From positions 490,364 through 554,363 of the forward strand of contig NZ_QMKQ01000001.1 in the NCBI RefSeq assembly GCF_003287975.1: a stretch of DNA of 64,000 nt, read 5' to 3'. The position numbers were made by a program, and so were the translations under genes. This DNA comes from Arthrobacter sp. AQ5-05. GTDB taxonomy: Bacteria; Actinomycetota; Actinomycetes; Actinomycetales; Micrococcaceae. This document shows positions 27,363 through 37,622 of this stretch, one piece after another. Numbering within the stretch: the first letter of the stretch is position 1; the number at the start of each line of letters is the position of its first letter. The notes beneath the pieces are model-generated. The model was not told where the DNA came from. It was given only the letters and a program-made list of their open reading frames with translations, and ran no database searches.

Positions 27363-28867
27363 CCGGCTACATCTTTCGCCGCTTCCTGGAAGCCATCGTA
27401 GTCGTCCTGGTGGTGACGGTGATCGTGTTCATCCTGTTGCACCAACTGCCAGGCGGGGCGGTCAGGGCGATCTTGGGGCCCCGTGCCACTGCGGAACAAA
27501 TGGAGGTGTTCAACTCCGAGAACGGCTATGACAGGCCGTTGACCATCCAGTATTTCACCCAGCTGGGCCAGCGGCTCACCGACAATTTCGGCTTTTCGAT
27601 CATGCTGAACCAGTCGGTGAGCTCGCTGCTGGTCCAACGGATGCCCAAGACCATCATCCTGGGCGCGCTCTCCCTGGTGCTGACGGTGGTCGTTGCCGTT
27701 CCGCTGGGGATCTACCAGGCCGTGCGGCGCGACAAGCCCGTTGACTACATTGTCACCGGCCTGGCCTTCATCTTCTATGCGGCGCCGACCTTCTTCATCG
27801 GATTGATCATGATCGAGGTCTTCGCGCAGAACCTGGGCTGGGTCCCGCCGGAGGCGCCCCAGTCCGACGGGGTGGTGCCAATCCCGCACGGCACCACGCT
27901 GGGGCTGGTGGGGGAATCGGGGTGCGGGAAGAGCACGCTCGGGCGGCTGGTGGTGGGGCCGGACAAGCCCACCAGCGGGCACATCCTGTTTCGCGGGCGG
28001 CGGATCAACCTGCTGCGCGGCAAGGAAGCGAAGGAGGGGCGGCGCAACCTGCAGTTCATGATCGAGGACTCCTACGCCTCGCTGGATCCGCGCATGCGCG
28101 TCCGGTAGATCCTGCGTGAACCGCTGGACATCCAGCACGTGGCCACCGCCCGCGACCGCAACGAGCGGGTCGACGAGCTGCTGGCGGCAGTGGGCCTGCC
28201 GGCGCGTGCCGCCGAACGCTACCCGCACGAGTTCTCCGGCGGGCAGCGCCAACGCATCGGCCTGGCCAGGGCCCGGGCCCTGCAGCCGGGGCTGATCGTC
28301 GCCGACGAGCACGTCTCCGCGCTGGATGTCTCCATCCAGGCGCAGGTGCTGAACCTGATGAAGGACCTGCAACGCGAGCGCGAACTGACCTGCTTGTTCA
28401 TCAGCCACGACTTGTCGGTGGTGCGCTACCTCTCGGATGTGATCGCGGTGAGGTACCTGGGGCGGATGGTTGAGGTGGGCCCCGCGGCTGAGATCTACTC
28501 CCACCCCGCAGCGCCACTACACCCGCGGTTTGATCGACACCATCCCCACCCCGACCCGGTGGTGGTACGTAGCAAGGCAAAGCTGGGTGCGCGCGGCGAG
28601 CTGCCCTCGGCCATGGATCCGCCCAGCTGCTGCCGCTTCCGCACCAGGTGCCCCATGGCGCAGGAGATCTGCGCGCGGGTGGTCCCGCCGCTGCAGCCCG
28701 GGGGAGGTTCGGTTGCGTTGCCGGCAGCGGAGCTGGAGGCCGCGACCGCCGCTGCCACGGCCGCCGGCACCGTGCCGCATTTGACCACCTGCCACTTTCC
28801 CATCGACGGGAAGGCCGCGGTCGATGTGCTCGGTGGAGGCGATGCTGCCCCGCCGGAGCCCGAGTGA
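27359..28867 (+). pseudogene. Decayed oligopeptide ABC transporter: permease fused to ATPase, with amber codon
   Basis: The frame begins as a DppB-type permease: helices YIFRRFLEAIVVVLVVTVIVFILL, LPGGAVRAILGPRAT, and TIILGALSLVLTVVVAVPLGI. At about residue 170 (~27870) it runs without a break into a DppF-type ATPase just before Walker A (GLVGESGCGKST). A deletion must have removed the rest of the permease and probably a second permease and ATPase. The ATPase is then cut by TAG at 28106-28108, where relatives have Gln. It continues in the same frame through the signature EFSGGQRQRIGLARA, Walker B and the H-loop FISHDLSVV. A shift between ~28502 and ~28550 scrambles about 16 residues before the frame returns. 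No working product is expected. Confidence 0.75.
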
Positions 28868-29163
28868 GCCGGCCGTCTGTGGACCTCCAGGACTGCCGCG
28901 CTGCGGCTGGAATGCCCTACCCCTCCCGCTTGGCGCGGTTAGGGGGACCTCATGCAGATTCCGGTGCAAGCGGCAATTGCGATTGAACTGGGCGACCAGA
29001 GGCATCAATCCCATGTGCTTGCCACTGGCGTCAATTGGTCTTCGATGGCTCAAAGATGTTTACCTTAAACGATGCTTGGGGCCCCCATGCGTTCAGCGCG
29101 GCGGGCCCCAACCGGGGAGGTTACGTCGATATTTTGTTCGGTGGACCTTCGACCATGTGGGGA

Positions 29164-30531
29164 TCAGGCCACGGAATCTTCTCGATCACGAAGTTGTTGC
29201 TCTGCGTCCTCTTCTGCTTCGGTATACAGGTCCTTGCGCCGGATAGCCATGGTGCAGGCAGCACTTATTACCGTGACGGCCAGGATGTAGGCGATTATCA
29301 AGCCGAGACCGCCATTCGCTTCGCGAAGCAGGAACGCCAGCAGCAACGGTGTCATGCCGGATGCAAAGATCCCTGAAACTTGATACACGACAGAGATTCC
29401 GCTGTAGCGAACCCTGGTCGGGAAAAGCTCAGAGAAGAGTGCTGCTTCCGGCGAGTAGATCATCGGGTAGATGACGCCCAAAACGACTACGATGGTTCCG
29501 ACGATGACCAAGGTGTTGCCAGTGCCCATGAGAAGCAGCGCCGGGTAGGTCACGGCACCAAGTATGAGCACGCCCACCGTGTACATCTTGCGCCGGTCGA
29601 TGTGATCGGAAATCTTCCCCATGACCGGGATGGTAACCACCATTGTGATCGCGCCGGCCATCACCGCGAGCAAGATGGTGTTCTTCTCCAGCTTCAGTGT
29701 CCCGGTGCCGTAGGCGATGACGAATACGGCCCAGAGATTGAATGCAACCCCTTCTGCCCAGCGGCTGCCCATGCCCAAGAAAATGTTCCGGCGATTGCGG
29801 GGATTCTTCATTAGCTCGATTGCTGGGATGGTTGATTTTTCTTCCACCGCCGCCAGTTTGCGGAATGCCGGGGTTTCCATGACCTTGAGCCGGATGAATA
29901 GCCCGACACCAACCAAGACGGCGCTGAGCAAGAAGGCGATGCGCCAACCCCAGGCAAGGAATGCCTCGTCGGACATCAGGCCGCCGAGCAGGGCAAACAC
30001 GCCCGTGCCCAGAACCAAGCCGATTGCAAGACCGATCTGTGGGAAACTCCCATAGAAGCCCCTCTTGCCCGGTGGTGCGTACTCGACAGCCATGAGTACC
30101 GCGCCACCCCATTCGCCACCAACCGCAACGCCTTGGGCGATACGCATGACGATCAGGAGGATCGGCGCGGTAACGCCGATCACCTCATACGAGGGAATGA
30201 TGCCGATGAGGAAGGTTGCTATACCCATGATGAACATGGTTGTTACCAATGTGGTCTTGCGGCCGATCTTATCGCCGATGTGCCCAAAGATCAGTCCGCC
30301 GATGGGACGTGCCACGAAGCCGACGGCGAATGTCGCAAAGGCGAGCAGCGTTCCAATGAGTGGATCGGCCGTCGGGAAATAGAGCTTGTCGAAGACGAGG
30401 CCGGCAGCCATGCCGTAGAGGAAGAAGTCGTACCATTCGACGGTGGTGCCCACCACGCAGGAAAGCATGACCGTCCGGATATCCTTCTTGGAGAATTCCT
30501 CTTGAACGGGACTTCCGGTTGCGGCGCTCAC
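29164..30531 (-). CDS. MFS transporter, metabolite:H+ symporter (MHS) family
   Basis: A 455-residue, 12-span transporter. MHS marks are VVGTTVEWYDFFLYGMAAGLVF in helix 1, FVARPIGGLIFGHIGDKIGRKTTL in the 2-3 loop, and RIAQGVAVGGEWGGAVLMAVEYAPPGKRG. The family (ShiA, KgtP, ProP and others) imports organic acids, osmolytes or shikimate with protons. Its ATG overlaps the stop of the transhydrogenase gene upstream (4 nt), so it probably imports that enzyme's hydroxyacid or oxoacid substrate (inference). Lower GC than the neighbouring core genes is visible by eye. Confidence 0.9.
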   Translation of the reverse strand: MSAATGSPVQEEFSKKDIRTVMLSCVVGTTVEWYDFFLYGMAAGLVFDKLYFPTADPLIGTLLAFATFAVGFVARPIGGLIFGHIGDKIGRKTTLVTTMFIMGIATFLIGIIPSYEVIGVTAPILLIVMRIAQGVAVGGEWGGAVLMAVEYAPPGKRGFYGSFPQIGLAIGLVLGTGVFALLGGLMSDEAFLAWGWRIAFLLSAVLVGVGLFIRLKVMETPAFRKLAAVEEKSTIPAIELMKNPRNRRNIFLGMGSRWAEGVAFNLWAVFVIAYGTGTLKLEKNTILLAVMAGAITMVVTIPVMGKISDHIDRRKMYTVGVLILGAVTYPALLLMGTGNTLVIVGTIVVVLGVIYPMIYSPEAALFSELFPTRVRYSGISVVYQVSGIFASGMTPLLLAFLLREANGGLGLIIAYILAVTVISAACTMAIRRKDLYTEAEEDAEQQLRDREDSVA

Positions 30532-31799
30532 AACGACTCCCGGAAGATCGCTTTCAGTGCCTCACGGGACACGGGGCGCGGGACGACCGCCAGTTGCCGT
30601 GTCTGTTTCATCGTTCCTTCGACCAAGGTGTCCAGGTCCTCCTCGCCATAGCCGAAGCTTCGGAGGCCTGCGGGCATTTCGATGTCCGTCATGAGTTCGG
30701 TGAGCACATGGGCCAAGGCATCGGAGCCGTCGGTGGCGGTAAAGGTCTGGCCGCTGAGAAGCTCCGCGGCACGCAGGTGGCGCACGGGGTCACCCGCGTA
30801 GGTCCAGCGGAAGACCGCTGCCGCTGTCGCCGATACGGCTTGGCCATGCGGGACCATTGGCATCTCCGGGTAGCCTTCCGCCTGGTAGTTCTTCACCGCT
30901 CCGGCGATCGGGTACGCGTTGGCATGAGGCAGGTGGGTTCCGGCGTTGCCGAAGCCAGTGCCTGCCGACGTGGATGCAAGGGACATCTGGTAACGGGCCT
31001 CCAAGTCGCGTCCGTTCATCACTGCGCGGCGCAGGTACTTGCCGACCAGCCGCAGCGCCTGTTCGCACCAAATGTCACTGATGGGGTTGGCCCCGCAGAA
31101 TGCGGGGCGCTTGGTTGGATCCTCGGGTGCGGGCTTGGAGTCGAAGGAAACGCTGGTGTAGCTTTCCAATGCGTGCGACAAGACGTCCATGCCGCTGGCC
31201 GCCGTTACCTGGCGGGGTAGCGAGACGGTGGTCAGCGGGTCAACGATGGCCATGGTCGGGCGAAGTTTGGCGTGGCTGATGCCTGCCTTCAGATGCAGTC
31301 CAAGGAAATCGATAACGCAGATGGAAGTCGATTCGGAGCCCGTGCCGGAGGTGGTTGGCACGGCAATGAGGGGTTTCAGTGGAAGCCATGGTGCCTTTCC
31401 GCCGCCGATGGGCGCAGTGACGTAGTCAAGCAGTTCGCCTGGATGGGTCGTGAGCAGGTTGACGGCCTTTGCCGTATCAATGGCGGAGCCCCCGCCAACG
31501 GCTATGTAGCAGTCCCAATTGTGTTCACGGGCGTAGGCCACTGCATGATTGATGCTTTCGTCGGTCGGCTCGACGGATACGGAGTCAAAGACTTCGGTCT
31601 TGATGCCGGCAGCCACCAGCGTTTGTTCGATTTGGTCGGGGATTCCGGTGTTGCGCACCCCGATGTCAGTGATGACGAGACAGGACTTTGCGCCAAGGCC
31701 CGCAACCTCAAAGCCAATTTCCTTCAGGGCGCCGACACCAAACTTGAGCGGTGGTGCGGCCCAGGTGAAGATCGTTTCATTCGTGGTCTGCTCGAACAT
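30528..31799 (-). CDS. Iron-containing alcohol dehydrogenase, hydroxyacid-oxoacid transhydrogenase type
   Basis: A 423-residue group III alcohol dehydrogenase. The NAD-binding motif is CYIAVGGGSAIDTAKAVNLL, followed by PLKPLIAVPTTSGTGSES. Metal ligands are expected in SGMDVLSHALESYTS (Asp and His), GFGNAGTHLPHANAYPI (His) and MVPHGQAV (His). The insertion GANPISDIWCEQALRLVGKYLRRAV matches hydroxyacid-oxoacid transhydrogenase (ADHFE1-like), which oxidises 4-hydroxybutyrate to succinate semialdehyde while reducing 2-oxoglutarate. Another hydroxyacid remains possible. The start at 31799 (MFEQTT) has no strong ribosome binding site. It forms an operon with the MHS transporter, controlled from a promoter with a palindrome. 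Confidence 0.84.
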   Translation of the reverse strand: MFEQTTNETIFTWAAPPLKFGVGALKEIGFEVAGLGAKSCLVITDIGVRNTGIPDQIEQTLVAAGIKTEVFDSVSVEPTDESINHAVAYAREHNWDCYIAVGGGSAIDTAKAVNLLTTHPGELLDYVTAPIGGGKAPWLPLKPLIAVPTTSGTGSESTSICVIDFLGLHLKAGISHAKLRPTMAIVDPLTTVSLPRQVTAASGMDVLSHALESYTSVSFDSKPAPEDPTKRPAFCGANPISDIWCEQALRLVGKYLRRAVMNGRDLEARYQMSLASTSAGTGFGNAGTHLPHANAYPIAGAVKNYQAEGYPEMPMVPHGQAVSATAAAVFRWTYAGDPVRHLRAAELLSGQTFTATDGSDALAHVLTELMTDIEMPAGLRSFGYGEEDLDTLVEGTMKQTRQLAVVPRPVSREALKAIFRESL

Positions 31800-31820
31800 C
31801 AGAAACCCCTTTGTTTCACC

Positions 31821-31841
31821 ATGTGGGGGATATCCCCACAT
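31821..31841. promoter_or_regulatory. 21-bp palindromic operator before the transhydrogenase operon
   Basis: ATGTGGGG-GATAT-CCCCACAT, a perfect 8-bp inverted repeat with a 5-nt centre, lying just downstream of the predicted transcription start and 22 nt before the start codon. A repressor bound here would block elongation. The adjacent IclR gene is the obvious candidate (inference). Confidence 0.55.
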
Positions 31842-31851
31842 CATGGGGTCT

Positions 31852-31881
31852 ACCTTACGCACATCCGCCGTCACCTGTGAA
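31852..31881 (-). promoter_or_regulatory. Promoter of the transhydrogenase-MHS operon
   Basis: On the minus strand: -35 TTCACA (31881-31876), 18-bp spacer, -10 TAAGGT (31857-31852). Transcription would start about 31845, immediately before the palindrome. Confidence 0.45.
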
Positions 31882-31981
31882 GTGGGTCACGAAGAATTTC
31901 GCGGATATTTCTTGCCGGCAAGTGGGCGCCTGGTGCTTCCGGGCAAATCAATCCGGCGGAAGGTGGCACCTCGCGGGCTGG

Positions 31982-32764
31982 CTACGGGGCGAGCGGCCGG
32001 TCCGGTGGGACGAAGCTCGATGCTTCCTGCGCCGCAATGATGATTCGCTTGCCAAGGTCCTTGACGCGGGAAGCTGGCATCCTGACGGCTGGAACCTGTA
32101 TGACGATTGCGGCCTGGGCGATTCCCGATTCGTCCAGAATCGGAGCACCAACGCTGCGAACACCCTCGACGTTTTCCTGTTCGTCAATACTGAAGCCGCG
32201 CTCGCGCGTTTCCTGGATGGCCAGTTCAAAGTCCTTGCGGGTTCCCAACGAATGCGGTGTTACCTTGTCCAATCGCGTCGGCAAGGTGGCCAGGTATGCC
32301 TCTGCATTCGGGGAAAAAGCCAGTATCGCCTTGCCCGAGGCCGTTGAGTACAGGGGGAACCTGGCGCCCGTGTGTTGTTCAAATCGCAGCGGCAGCGTCG
32401 ACTGGACCCGAAGCATCACCACGGATTCGCGGGAGTCCCTGATTGAGAGGTTGACCGACTCTTCCGTTTCCTGATTGAGCCGCTTGAGGATTGGCATCAT
32501 CTTGTCCAGACCGAATCCGCGCTGGGCTGCTTGACCCAGCAGCACGGCACCGCTCCCCAGAAAGTACGATTCGGTTTGCGGGTTGCGGGCCACGAGCCGC
32601 TCGGCGGCCAACGCCCGAATGATGCGGTTGGCTGTTCCGGAGGAAAGCCCGAGCTTTGCGGCCACTTCACTGATCGATAGCTCTGTTCGAGAGTCGCTCA
32701 GCAACCGCAGCACGCTAAGGGCGCGGCCCACGGCCTGTGTTCCTGCAGGGGGAGCTTCAATCAT
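31982..32764 (-). CDS. IclR-family transcriptional regulator
   Basis: A 260-residue regulator. The N-terminal winged HTH is VGRALSVLRLLSDSRTELSISEVAAKLGLSSGTANRIIRALAAERLV (residues ~12-60). The C-terminal IclR effector domain shows the family pattern FPLYSTASGKAILAFSP and RERGFSIDEQENVEGVRSVGAPI. IclR proteins usually control adjacent catabolic genes; here the transhydrogenase/MHS operon lies 182 nt downstream on the same strand with a palindrome in its leader. Confidence 0.9.
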   Translation of the reverse strand: MIEAPPAGTQAVGRALSVLRLLSDSRTELSISEVAAKLGLSSGTANRIIRALAAERLVARNPQTESYFLGSGAVLLGQAAQRGFGLDKMMPILKRLNQETEESVNLSIRDSRESVVMLRVQSTLPLRFEQHTGARFPLYSTASGKAILAFSPNAEAYLATLPTRLDKVTPHSLGTRKDFELAIQETRERGFSIDEQENVEGVRSVGAPILDESGIAQAAIVIQVPAVRMPASRVKDLGKRIIIAAQEASSFVPPDRPLAP

Positions 32765-32934
32765 GCATCGAGTCTAGCAACAGGGCATTTTGAGCCCGAC
32801 ATGCGCCCTTCGGGAGATCGGCATGTTGGGAACGCGAGCCGGTCCCGTCGACCCAGACGGGCGGCTCCTGCCGTGTGAATCCGGGGAAGCCCTGATCCGG
32901 ATGGCTTGGACAATCGCAATTCATGCCGATGGCG

Positions 32935-33531
32935 TCAAAGGTTGGACTTCTTAGTCGGGCGGGCACGCACGTGCATGCGTTCTCCCTGGGGCCCGAAGAG
33001 GCTGAGGAACTCCACCGCGTTGTTGTCCGCCCGTCCAAACCAATGCGGGGTGTGCGTGTCGAATTCTGCGGCCTCGCCGGCGGGCAGGATCAAATCGTGC
33101 TCTCCCAGCCGCAGCCGAAGCCTGCCCTTGAGGACGTAGAGCCATTCGTAGCCCTCGTGCGTCTGCAGCTCGGGCTCCACCACGGGTTTGCCCGCGGGAA
33201 TCAGGTGCTTGAAGGCCTGCAGCCCGCCTCCCGATCCGCGGCTCAATGGCAGGATGGTCATGCCGTGGCGGGTGATCGGCTTGATGTGGATGCGCGGATC
33301 CCCGGTGGCCGGAGCGCCGACCAGGTCGTCCAGCGGCACTGAGTGGGCGCGCGCCAGCGGCAGCAGTTGCTCGAGTGTGGGCCGTCGCTGGCCCGATTCC
33401 AGGCGGGACAGGGTGCTGACCGATATGCCGGTTTGCACGGAGAGTTCCTGCAGGGTGTATCCGTTTCCGGTGCGCAGGCTTCGCAGCCGGGGCCCTACCT
33501 GCGCCAGGGTGCTGTCCAAGTCTTGTTCCAT
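32935..33531 (-). CDS. XRE-family regulator with C-terminal cupin domain
   Basis: A 198-residue regulator. The HTH lies at residues ~12-65 (VGPRLRSLRTGNGYTLQELSVQTGISVSTLSRLESGQRRPTLEQLLPLA, read in segments), and a cupin_2 domain at ~115-185 (VEPELQTHEGYEWLYVLKGRLRLRLGEHDLILPAGEAAEFDTHTPHWF). This is the same layout as SutR/PuuR-type regulators that sense a small ligand in the cupin. The ATG at 33531 faces the FAD reductase gene at 33643 across 111 AT-rich nt with palindromes, so mutual control is likely. The longer open frame upstream is the antisense of that reductase. Confidence 0.88.
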   Translation of the reverse strand: MEQDLDSTLAQVGPRLRSLRTGNGYTLQELSVQTGISVSTLSRLESGQRRPTLEQLLPLARAHSVPLDDLVGAPATGDPRIHIKPITRHGMTILPLSRGSGGGLQAFKHLIPAGKPVVEPELQTHEGYEWLYVLKGRLRLRLGEHDLILPAGEAAEFDTHTPHWFGRADNNAVEFLSLFGPQGERMHVRARPTKKSNL

Positions 33532-33539
33532 GGCCCCAG

Positions 33540-33565
33540 TTTGCCATAACAGCAAAAAATATTGC
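33540..33565. promoter_or_regulatory. Overlapping inverted repeats between the XRE and reductase genes
   Basis: TTTGC-N7-GCAAA (33540-33556) shares its right arm with GCAA-N6-TTGC (33552-33565), in a conspicuously AT-rich patch. TTGCCA is repeated at 33541 and 33562. These are good candidates for the XRE-cupin regulator's binding sites, since they begin 9 nt before its own start codon. Confidence 0.45.
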
Positions 33566-33642
33566 CACTTGTTGGATCGTGGCTGCATGCTGGAAGGTGC
33601 ACCGGCAAGCACCGGTGAAACACGACCCAAGGAGCAAGAACC

Positions 33643-34605
33643 ATGAACACCAGACCGGATACATACGACGTGGCCATCATCGGCGGGGGAGCGGCGGGAC
33701 TGGCAGCCGCCCAGGCACTGGGACGCTCGCGCCGCCGCATCGTCGTCATCGATGCCGGGGAACCCCGCAACGCCCCGGCGGAAGGTGTGCACAACTTCCT
33801 CACGCGCGATGGCACCCCGCCGCGCGAGCTGCTGGCCCTCGGCCGGGCGGAAGCCGAGGGATACGGTGTGGATTTCCGCAACGCCCTGGCCACTGCAACC
33901 CACCCTGACGGGCAGGGCTTCACCATCGAATTGGAAGGCGGGGAGGCGCTTGCGGCCCGCCGCATCATACTCGCCACCGGCGTCAGCGACACGCTGCCCG
34001 ACATAGCGGGGCTGGAAGCCTATTGGGGCAAGAACGCGCTGCACTGCCCCTATTGCCACGGCTGGGAGGTCAGGGACCGGGACATAGCCGTGCTCGACAG
34101 CCCGTTTGCCGTCCACCAGGCCCTGATGTTCCGGCAGTTGAGCGACCGGGTCACCGTATTCACGGCGCCGGATCGGGAAATCGAGCCGGCGGAGCGGGAA
34201 AAGCTGGACGCGCGAGGCATAGCGGTGGTGCAGCGAGAAATCACCGGCGTGCGCGGCAACGACACCCACCTGACGCACCTGGTCTTCCGGGACGGCGGCG
34301 AGCTCGCGGCCGACGCGCTCGTGCTCATGCCGCGCTTCGCGGCCGGGACCGCGGCCCTTGCTGGCGTGGGCCTGGTGGCCGCGACGCATCCCTCGGGGAT
34401 CGGCACCTACGTGGTCGCCGATGAAACGGGCAAGACCGAAATCCCGGGCCTGTGGGCGGCGGGCAACACGCGGGATCCCCTGGCACAGGTGATGATGGCC
34501 GCAGCCGACGGGCTGCGGGTCGGTGCCATGCTCAACGCCGACCTCATCCAGGAGGAAACGGAGGAAGCGGTGGCTTCCCTGCGGGCCGGTGCGCCCGCCG
34601 CATAG
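33643..34605 (+). CDS. Thioredoxin reductase-like NAD(P)/FAD oxidoreductase
   Basis: A 320-residue flavoprotein of the thioredoxin reductase fold. FAD-binding motif YDVAIIGGGAAGLAAAQALGRSRR is at residues ~8-31. The redox site CPYCHGWEV (Cys at about 131 and 134) corresponds to the active disulfide, and IPGLWAAGNTRDPLAQVMMAAADG is the second FAD motif. The usual NADPH GxGxxA/S motif in the middle is poor (IAVLDSPFAVHQALMF), so its electron donor may differ; members with this pattern include oxidases that make disulfides in natural products. AAGGAG precedes the ATG. It is divergent from the XRE-cupin gene. Confidence 0.85.
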   Translation: MNTRPDTYDVAIIGGGAAGLAAAQALGRSRRRIVVIDAGEPRNAPAEGVHNFLTRDGTPPRELLALGRAEAEGYGVDFRNALATATHPDGQGFTIELEGGEALAARRIILATGVSDTLPDIAGLEAYWGKNALHCPYCHGWEVRDRDIAVLDSPFAVHQALMFRQLSDRVTVFTAPDREIEPAEREKLDARGIAVVQREITGVRGNDTHLTHLVFRDGGELAADALVLMPRFAAGTAALAGVGLVAATHPSGIGTYVVADETGKTEIPGLWAAGNTRDPLAQVMMAAADGLRVGAMLNADLIQEETEEAVASLRAGAPAA

Positions 34606-34696
34606 GAATGGGGAGGCGCATCCACGGAAGCGCCGCGGAACCGGTCGGGCACGATGCCGCGCCCCGGGAACCTTCCAAGGGACGTCGCGGGTGGGC

Positions 34697-35875
34697 TTAC
34701 ACGGTGCGGGCCAGCGCCGCGAGCAGGTCCTTGGCGCGTCGGTCCCGGTCCTCCGCCAGCATCTCGTTGGTCAGGAACGAGAACCCGATGTTCTTTTCCG
34801 GCCAGGCCCCGTGCAACCCTCCACCTGCCCCTGAATGCCCGAAGGCCGGAGCGACCGGGCCGTAGGTCCCCAGCGGATCGGCAAGCTCGAAGCCGAGCCC
34901 GAAGCGCAGCGGGCGGTCGTTGACCGCATCCACGCCCTCGGACCAGCTCGCGATGGACGTGGCCAGCGCACCGGCAGAAACCAGGGGAGACTCCGGTGCC
35001 GCCAGGCGGGAGTACAGCGAGGCCATGGCGTCGGCGGTGGCGATGGCCCCGCCGGCGGCCATTTCGGCACGCCGCATGGCCACGGAGTTGAAGGGGTCAT
35101 CGGCTCCGGTCAGCGAGCCGGCGTACATCCGGTCCACGATCTTGCGGCGTTCCGGGTCCTTCAGGAATGTCGAGATCGCGTAGTTCCCGTCGCGGAAGAT
35201 GGTGGCGACCCTCGGGTCAAGCTCCTCGGGGAGCCCCAAATACAGGTCGAGCCCCAGGGGTTCGGCCAGCAGTTCGCGCACCAGCTGCCCCGGAGTCTTT
35301 CCCGTGATTCGGAAGAACAGCTCCGCCACGAGGTATCCGTAGGTCAGCGCGTGGTACGCGACCTGGGTGCCCGGTTTCCACAAGGGGGACTGGGCCGCCA
35401 AGACCGCGGCCACGGCACTGTTGTCGTATCGCAGGTGCAGTCCCGGGTCCGGGTCGACATAGACCAGGCCCACGGTGTGGCCCAGGATGTGGGCGACGGT
35501 GGCGTCCTGCTTCCCGGCCGCGGCGAATTCAGGCCAGTAGGAGGCCACTGTGGCATCCGGGTCAAGCAGCCGGCGGTCGATCAATATCGCGGCGATGGTG
35601 GCCATCAAGCCCTTGGTGCCGGAAAACAGGACAGCCATCGTCGAGGCCGACCACGGGCGCGGCAACCCGGTGCCCGCGGCGGGAGAGTCGCCTTCCCTGA
35701 CGGTGGTGCCTCCATAGAAGCGGGCCAGGGGCGTGCCCTCGCGGTACACGCACAGTGCCATTCCACCTTCCGCGGCCGCCAAGTGCCGCTTGAAGACCCC
35801 TGACAACAGCTCGAACCCGGTTTGGGGCAACCCGTCGTTGTGGCTGGCAAAGGGTTTTTCGCATGGAGCATTCAT
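34697..35875 (-). CDS. Serine hydrolase of the beta-lactamase/EstB fold, last gene of the carnitine operon
   Basis: A 392-residue class C beta-lactamase-like esterase without signal peptide, so probably cytoplasmic. The nucleophile motif SxxK is FSGTKG (Ser85, Lys88), the second motif YxN region is AYHALTYGYLVAE, and the third is FGHSGAGGG. Such enzymes cleave esters of many alcohols. It starts 8 nt after the ABC ATPase stop and is the last member of the run. In Pseudomonas the carnitine cluster also ends with a hydrolase for short-chain acylcarnitines, from a different fold; the same job here would free carnitine from its esters (inference, not tested by sequence). Confidence 0.82.
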   Translation of the reverse strand: MNAPCEKPFASHNDGLPQTGFELLSGVFKRHLAAAEGGMALCVYREGTPLARFYGGTTVREGDSPAAGTGLPRPWSASTMAVLFSGTKGLMATIAAILIDRRLLDPDATVASYWPEFAAAGKQDATVAHILGHTVGLVYVDPDPGLHLRYDNSAVAAVLAAQSPLWKPGTQVAYHALTYGYLVAELFFRITGKTPGQLVRELLAEPLGLDLYLGLPEELDPRVATIFRDGNYAISTFLKDPERRKIVDRMYAGSLTGADDPFNSVAMRRAEMAAGGAIATADAMASLYSRLAAPESPLVSAGALATSIASWSEGVDAVNDRPLRFGLGFELADPLGTYGPVAPAFGHSGAGGGLHGAWPEKNIGFSFLTNEMLAEDRDRRAKDLLAALARTV

Positions 35876-35883
35876 GTTGTTCC

Positions 35884-37620
<1,737 letters not shown>

Positions 37621-37622
37621 GC

